Positions 5,088 through 8,773 of a stretch of DNA of 8,773 nt are shown here, piece by piece. The first letter of the stretch is position 1. Each line of letters starts with the position of its first letter. Location: NCBI GenBank assembly GCA_005881085.1, contig VBGU01000106.1, forward strand, positions 1 to 8,773, in the 5' to 3' direction. The notes under the pieces were generated by a model that saw only the letters and a program-made list of their open reading frames with translations, searched no databases and was not told where the DNA came from. Origin of the DNA: Chloroflexota bacterium. GTDB lineage: Bacteria > Chloroflexota > Limnocylindria > P2-11E. A program made the translations under genes and the position numbers.

Positions 5088-7564
5088 AGGATACGTTCGG
5101 CGGCGGGTACCATGAACGCATCGCCCGTTCGAAGACTACGTATGACCACGCGCTCCGGCGCGGCACATATCGCTCGAAGCGGCGGCGGAGCGGCGGAGCG
5201 TTCAGCGGTTGGCGCCTCGCACTGCCATCGGGGCTGTTCGCCCTGATCATCGCGACTGGGGCGCTCCTCCTGATCGGCGGCGGCGCGGCGCTCGCGTTCT
5301 TCACCGGAGACCTTCCCTCACCGCAGGACCTCGCGAAGGATCCATTACCGCAGTCGACAAAGGTCTACGACCGGACCGGCACCCAGCTCCTCTACCAGTT
5401 CTCGGAGGAGAACCGCGAGGTCGTCAGCTACGAAGAGATCCCGCAGGTGCTCATCGACGCGACCGTCGCGGCGGAGGACAAGAGCTTCTGGACGAATCCG
5501 GGCGTCGACGTTCTGGGGATCGTCCGCGCGGTCTTCTCCGACGTCACCGGCCGTGGCAGCGGGCAGGGTGGCGCATCGACCATCACGCAGCAGCTCGTGA
5601 AACGACGGATCGTCGGCGACGAGGTGTCGCTCAAGCGAAAGATCCGCGAGGGCATCCTGGCGATCGAGGTGACGAACACGTATTCCAAGCAGCAGATCCT
5701 CGAGCTCTACTTCAACCAGATCTATTACGGGAATCAGGCGTATGGCGTAAAGGCCGCGGCCCAGACGTACTTCGGGAAGTCGGACCTCTCGAAGCTCACC
5801 CTGGCGGAGGCCGCTCTCCTCGCCGGTCTGCCGCAGTCGCCCTCGATCCTCGACCCGACGCAGGCGGAGAACGCCGACCGCGCTCAGGAACGCCGTCTGT
5901 ATGTCCTCAACCAGATGGTCGACACCGGCGCCATCACGCAGGACGCCGCCGATGCCGCGAATGCCGTGCCCATTAAGGTCGCGGAGGCGCCGGTCGCGAC
6001 GATCAAGGCGCCGCACTTCGTCTTCCAGGTCCGCAACCAGCTCACCCAAATACTTGGCGGCGACGAGGCCGCGGTGTCACGTGGCGGCTACCGCGTGACC
6101 ACGACCCTCGACATGACCAAGCAGGAGATCGGCGAGCGGCAAGTGAGCGAGTGGGTCGAGAAACTGCACAACCGCAACGTGTGGAATGCCGCGCTTGTCT
6201 CGATCGATCCCCAGACCGGCGAGGTCCTCGCGTACGTCGGCTCGGTCGACTACAACAACCGGGACGACCCGCGCGTCCAGGGCCAGTTCGACGTCGCCGG
6301 CATCGGGCTCCGCCAGCCGGGATCCTCTTTCAAGATGTTCAACTACGTCACCGCGCTCAAGAAGGGCGCGACCGCGGCCACGGTGGTCGTGGACGCTCGA
6401 ACGGACTTCGGCGGGAAGGCCGACCCGACCCGCATGAGCCCGGCCGCCTGCGGCTACTGCCCGGAGAACGCCGACCTCCAGTACCACGGCCCGGTCACCA
6501 TGCGGCAAGCGATCCGCGAGTCGCGCAACGTGCCGGCCGTGAAGTTCCTCGCCGAGTACTCCGGCATCGAGGACACCATCCAGACCGCGCACGACTTGGG
6601 CATCACGACACCCATCGATCCGACCACCATCGGCCTCTCTCTCACGCTCGGCGCCAAGGAAGTCCACCTCGTCGATATGGCGAGCGCCTACGGCGTCCTC
6701 GCCAACATGGGTGTCCGGGTGACGCCGACGTACATCCTGAAGGTCGAGGACTCGCACGGAAAGGTGATCTGGGAGCACAAGGACTACGAGCAGAAGCGCG
6801 CACTCGATGCCGGGATCGCCTGGGTCATGACGGACATCCTCAAGGACACGACCAATCCCGCGAAGGACTTCATCTTCGGCTCGTGGACGAATATCGGCCG
6901 CGTCGCCGCGCTCAAGACGGGCACGACCGACAACCTGAAGGACGTGTATTCGGTCGGCTACGTCCCGACGTTGGTGACCGGCGTGTGGATGGGAAACTCG
7001 AACGGCGACCGGATGAGCACGGTCGACTTCGCGAGCGCTACCGGCCCGGGCCAGCTCTGGCGCGACTACATGAAGGAAGCTCTTGCGGACACGCCCGCTT
7101 CGGACTGGCCACGACCGGCCAACGTCGTGAGCGGGACGATCGTCTCGGCTCCCGGTGCGTACGGCGGATATGGCTCTGGTCTCGCACCCTCGGCGCTGTC
7201 GCCGTTCTCCATGACGGAGTGGTTCATCAAGGGCACCGAGCCGGTGAAGGCCGACGACTGGTTCGTCGCCGGTTGCCCGCAGCCCGACGGGACCGCGAAG
7301 GTCGCCATGAGCATCAAGGACACGCGCGCGCCCGCGGCGTTCCAGCGATATACCGACCAGTGGGTCCGCGACGCAATGGCCGGCAAACATACCTACGGGC
7401 GCTACACGTGGAACCTCGTGGGTCCCGATCCGTGCCCTACTCCTTCGGGATCGCCCACGCCGACGCGCACGCCAGTGCCGACGCGCACGCCCGGTGCGAC
7501 ACCGACGATCGGGTTCCCGACCGGGACGCTGCCGCCCTTCCCGACGCCAAAGAAGACGCCGTAG
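5066..7564 (+). CDS. ponA: Class A penicillin-binding protein (transglycosylase/transpeptidase)
   Basis: An 832-residue bifunctional peptidoglycan synthase of the PBP1A family; the symbol is family-level. The N-terminal 50 residues are basic and cytoplasmic, followed by one membrane anchor (about 51-79). The GT51 domain (about 100-280) polymerises glycan from lipid II. It shows AAEDKSFWTNPGVD with the likely catalytic Glu137, GGASTITQQLVK (168-179) and LAEAALLAGLPQSPS (247-260). The transpeptidase domain (about 370-680) crosslinks stem peptides: SxxK is SSFK at 420-423 with nucleophile Ser420, SxN is SRN at 486-488, and KTGT is 617-620. The exported tail from about 790 is Thr/Pro-rich, probably a wall-spanning disordered segment. 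The usual His of the GT51 EDxxFxxH motif is Asn144. A CGYC pair (462, 465) lies between SxxK and SxN. The start is ATG 5066 or GTG 5072; no Shine-Dalgarno is seen. Confidence 0.95.
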   Translation: MDVSARSKDTFGGGYHERIARSKTTYDHALRRGTYRSKRRRSGGAFSGWRLALPSGLFALIIATGALLLIGGGAALAFFTGDLPSPQDLAKDPLPQSTKVYDRTGTQLLYQFSEENREVVSYEEIPQVLIDATVAAEDKSFWTNPGVDVLGIVRAVFSDVTGRGSGQGGASTITQQLVKRRIVGDEVSLKRKIREGILAIEVTNTYSKQQILELYFNQIYYGNQAYGVKAAAQTYFGKSDLSKLTLAEAALLAGLPQSPSILDPTQAENADRAQERRLYVLNQMVDTGAITQDAADAANAVPIKVAEAPVATIKAPHFVFQVRNQLTQILGGDEAAVSRGGYRVTTTLDMTKQEIGERQVSEWVEKLHNRNVWNAALVSIDPQTGEVLAYVGSVDYNNRDDPRVQGQFDVAGIGLRQPGSSFKMFNYVTALKKGATAATVVVDARTDFGGKADPTRMSPAACGYCPENADLQYHGPVTMRQAIRESRNVPAVKFLAEYSGIEDTIQTAHDLGITTPIDPTTIGLSLTLGAKEVHLVDMASAYGVLANMGVRVTPTYILKVEDSHGKVIWEHKDYEQKRALDAGIAWVMTDILKDTTNPAKDFIFGSWTNIGRVAALKTGTTDNLKDVYSVGYVPTLVTGVWMGNSNGDRMSTVDFASATGPGQLWRDYMKEALADTPASDWPRPANVVSGTIVSAPGAYGGYGSGLAPSALSPFSMTEWFIKGTEPVKADDWFVAGCPQPDGTAKVAMSIKDTRAPAAFQRYTDQWVRDAMAGKHTYGRYTWNLVGPDPCPTPSGSPTPTRTPVPTRTPGATPTIGFPTGTLPPFPTPKKTP
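7459..7491 (+). repeat. Short tandem direct repeat in the Thr/Pro-rich PBP tail
   Basis: The 15-base unit GCCGACGCGCACGCC occurs exactly at 7459-7473 and 7477-7491, an 18-bp period. It encodes successive TPTRTP and VPTRTP units in the Thr/Pro-rich C-terminal tail of the PBP. Such units may expand and contract by slippage, which would change tail length without shifting the frame. Confidence 0.75.
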
Positions 7565-7569
7565 CGCAC

Positions 7570-8061
7570 GTGGCCGAACGGGCCCAGGGGCAGGGGCCCA
7601 CGACGGGGCAGGGCCCCCGAGTCAGCGCGGTGGTCGCGTGCGTCGATGACGCCGGACGTGTCCTGATCGTCAAGCAGACCGCCGGTCCGTTCGCCGGTGC
7701 GTGGCTCCTGCCGGGCGGGAATGTGGAGCGAAACGAGCGTCTCGAGGACGCCGCGCGACGCGAGCTCTTCGAGGAGACAGGCTATCGCGCCCGCGACCTG
7801 CGACCCGTCGCCCTGTACGAGGTGCGAAGCGCGCCCGCCGGACGCTTTCACTTCCTCGTTCACCTGTTTCGTGCCGGTCCGCTCGACGGGACGCCGCAAG
7901 CGGAGGCCGGCAGCGAGCTGCGCTGGGCCCCGCCAGGCGAGATCGATCCGCACCCGAACCTTGCGGTCGCCCTCGTCGACCTTGGGCTGATCGAGCGCGA
8001 TCGCGAGGCGCTCGTTCGCGATCTTGTGGCGACCGGGACCGAGATGCGGCGCCTGTTCTAG
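7570..8061 (+). CDS. Nudix hydrolase
   Basis: A 163-residue Nudix-family pyrophosphohydrolase. The Nudix box is complete at residues 50-72: G, five residues, Glu56, seven residues, then R64-E65-L-F-E68-E69-T-G71-Y72. The REx(2)EE glutamates coordinate Mg2+ or Mn2+ in this family. The flanking AGAWLLPGG strand (42-50) and the central VSAVVACVDDAGRVLIVKQ strands (18-36) match the fold. The substrate cannot be deduced; the family splits nucleoside diphosphates linked to another moiety, NTPs, ADP-ribose and others. The start chosen is GTG at 7570, 5 bases after the PBP stop. The first 16 residues are Gly/Gln/Pro-rich and probably disordered. The frame is open far upstream inside the PBP gene, but that is a high-GC shadow with no start nearby. 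No Shine-Dalgarno is evident, so coupling to PBP translation is likely. Confidence 0.88.
   Translation: MAERAQGQGPTTGQGPRVSAVVACVDDAGRVLIVKQTAGPFAGAWLLPGGNVERNERLEDAARRELFEETGYRARDLRPVALYEVRSAPAGRFHFLVHLFRAGPLDGTPQAEAGSELRWAPPGEIDPHPNLAVALVDLGLIERDREALVRDLVATGTEMRRLF
7587..7613 (+). other. Putative G-quadruplex motif at the 5' end of the Nudix gene
   Basis: Four G-runs occur on the plus (coding) strand at 7587-7590, 7593-7596, 7605-7608 and 7611-7613, with loops of 2, 8 and 2 bases (CA, CCCACGAC, CA). This fits a relaxed three-tetrad intramolecular quadruplex pattern. It starts 17 bases after the GTG start codon, so it would sit in the mRNA where ribosomes begin the Nudix frame. The C-rich segments between the runs could compete by forming ordinary hairpins. 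Any role is inference. Confidence 0.45.
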
Positions 8062-8075
8062 AGGGACCGCCCCCG

Positions 8076-8141
8076 CTACGCGTATCGGATGCGCGGATCG
8101 AGGACGGCGTAGAGATCGGCGACGAGGTGGAGACCGGAAGT
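8076..8141 (-). pseudogene. C-terminal remnant of a DppB/OppB-type ABC permease gene
   Basis: In the 90 bp between the Nudix and mutS2 stops, one minus-strand frame reads TSG then LHLVADLYAVLDPRIRYA before a TAG stop at 8078-8076. The DLxYAVxDPRxRY ending, followed at once by a stop, is the characteristic C-terminus of oligopeptide/dipeptide ABC permeases of the DppB/OppB type (last helix, then DPR). Just upstream the frame is closed by TGA at 8142-8144, and the intact mutS2 3' end begins at 8152. There is therefore no room for the rest of the gene, and this looks like a leftover tail after deletion. It rests on about 18 residues, so chance similarity is possible. No start codon or RBS serves it. 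Confidence 0.5.
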
Positions 8142-8151
8142 TCAGGGTTCG

Positions 8152-8772
8152 CTAGAGCGTAACGATCGTGGCGCCGTCGCCGCCTTCCGACGCGCCGGCC
8201 GCCTCGTAAGTCCGGACCAGCGGGTGATGGGTCAGGGCGGCGCGTATCGCCGTCCGCAGTGCGCCGGTGCCTTTTCCGTGAATGATCCGGAGCCGTCCTA
8301 CTCCCGCCACGGCCGCGTCGTTCAGGTACCGGTCGAGCACCTCGAGCGCCTCCTCGGGTCGCGCGCCCCTTATATCGAGCTGGAGCGGAACGCTCGATGC
8401 GGATCCCTGTATCACCGGGCGATTCGAACGGATCGGCACCTCGGTCGACTCCAACGCGGGCCGGAGCTGCGTCGCCGGCACTCTGAGGCGCAACGCACCG
8501 GCCGCCACGTCCGCCATGCCGCGGTCGTCGACCGCAAGCAAGGTCCCAGGCTCGGCGACCCCCTCCACGTGCACCGGTGAGCCGATCGCGATCGGGACCG
8601 TGACCGGCGCCACCGTCGGCGTGCTCGCGGCCGCCCGCGCGGTCTCCGCCTCGGCAAGGGCGGCGCGCGCGTCGTCGACAAGGTTCCGTTTCGCGGCGCG
8701 ATCGCGCGCGTCCTCGGCCTGACGCAGGGCGCGCCTCGCTTGCAGGAGGAGCTCGTCGGCCTCGGCGCGCGC
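8152..8772 (-). CDS. mutS2: Endonuclease MutS2, C-terminal part (runs off right edge)
   Basis: The last 206 residues of MutS2; the ATPase and clamp domains lie beyond the right edge. Visible residues 1-50 are an Ala/Arg/Glu-rich helix, probably the end of the coiled coil. Residues 63-107 are a small beta domain (GSPVHVEGVAEPGTLLAVDD), as found between the MutS-like core and the Smr domain. Residues 131-206 are the Smr domain, with LDIRG at 132-136 and the signature HGKGTGALR at 165-173, and the usual GEGGDGxTIVxL-type ending (ASEGGDGATIVTL). Smr domains of this family are nucleases. MutS2 proteins suppress homologous recombination in some bacteria and act on collided ribosomes in Bacillus (known for the family, not shown here). 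The frame stays open to the window end, so a GTG at 8613 is not the true start. It converges on the Nudix gene. Confidence 0.93.
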   Translation of the reverse strand, partial: ARAEADELLLQARRALRQAEDARDRAAKRNLVDDARAALAEAETARAAASTPTVAPVTVPIAIGSPVHVEGVAEPGTLLAVDDRGMADVAAGALRLRVPATQLRPALESTEVPIRSNRPVIQGSASSVPLQLDIRGARPEEALEVLDRYLNDAAVAGVGRLRIIHGKGTGALRTAIRAALTHHPLVRTYEAAGASEGGDGATIVTL

Positions 8773-8773
8773 G

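Noticed and set aside
6077..7390. A 437-codon minus-strand open frame opposite the PBP gene.
   Set aside because: Antisense shadow of a well-supported gene; rich in Arg, Asp, Val and His with no recognisable domain, as expected from high-GC coding DNA.
6151..7569. The Nudix reading frame stays open about 470 codons upstream, inside the PBP gene.
   Set aside because: Composition there is Arg/Gly/Asp-rich shadow sequence and the PBP frame carries all the motifs; not a fusion protein.
1..8773. Search for tRNA or rRNA genes, CRISPR repeats, insertion-sequence ends, transposases, toxin-antitoxin pairs, riboswitches and T-box leaders.
   Set aside because: None could be recognised by eye; nearly all bases are accounted for by the listed genes.

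Overview
The window is high-GC bacterial chromosome with long open frames on both strands. It looks like ordinary core and near-core gene content, with no sign of a plasmid, phage, insertion sequence or CRISPR array. The gene content, the frequent TTG and GTG starts, and a class A penicillin-binding protein ending in a Thr/Pro-rich tail fit a Chloroflexota-like lineage (for example a soil or freshwater metagenome member). That placement is inference from protein style, not a measured phylogeny.

Layout. From about 5087 down to 94, five minus-strand genes form one very tight operon. They are tyrosyl-tRNA synthetase (tyrS), a TolB-N-like plus TPR protein, a type II NADH dehydrogenase (ndh), a DinB-fold protein, and a small four-helix membrane protein. 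Every junction in this run is a 4-base start/stop overlap (GTGA, TTGA, ATGA, TTGA), so translation is probably coupled from end to end. Diverging from tyrS, and overlapping its start by up to 22 bp, is a class A penicillin-binding protein (transglycosylase plus transpeptidase, 5066-7564). A Nudix hydrolase follows 5 bp after it on the same strand (7570-8061). The C-terminal part of MutS2, with its Smr domain, enters from the right edge on the minus strand (8152-8772) and converges on the Nudix gene. The 90 bp between those two genes hold what looks like the last codons of a lost DppB/OppB-type permease gene.

How the genes relate. The minus-strand operon mixes translation (TyrRS), respiration (NDH-2) and three less defined proteins. 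No shared pathway is evident, so the arrangement may reflect genome compaction rather than function. The plus-strand pair joins cell-wall synthesis with a Nudix enzyme of unknown substrate. No complete undescribed system was found. The points most worth a second look are the five-gene chain of 4-base overlaps, the tyrS/PBP head-to-head start overlap, the permease remnant, an NDH-2 quinone-site motif with a replaced Gln, and a putative G-quadruplex at the start of the Nudix gene.
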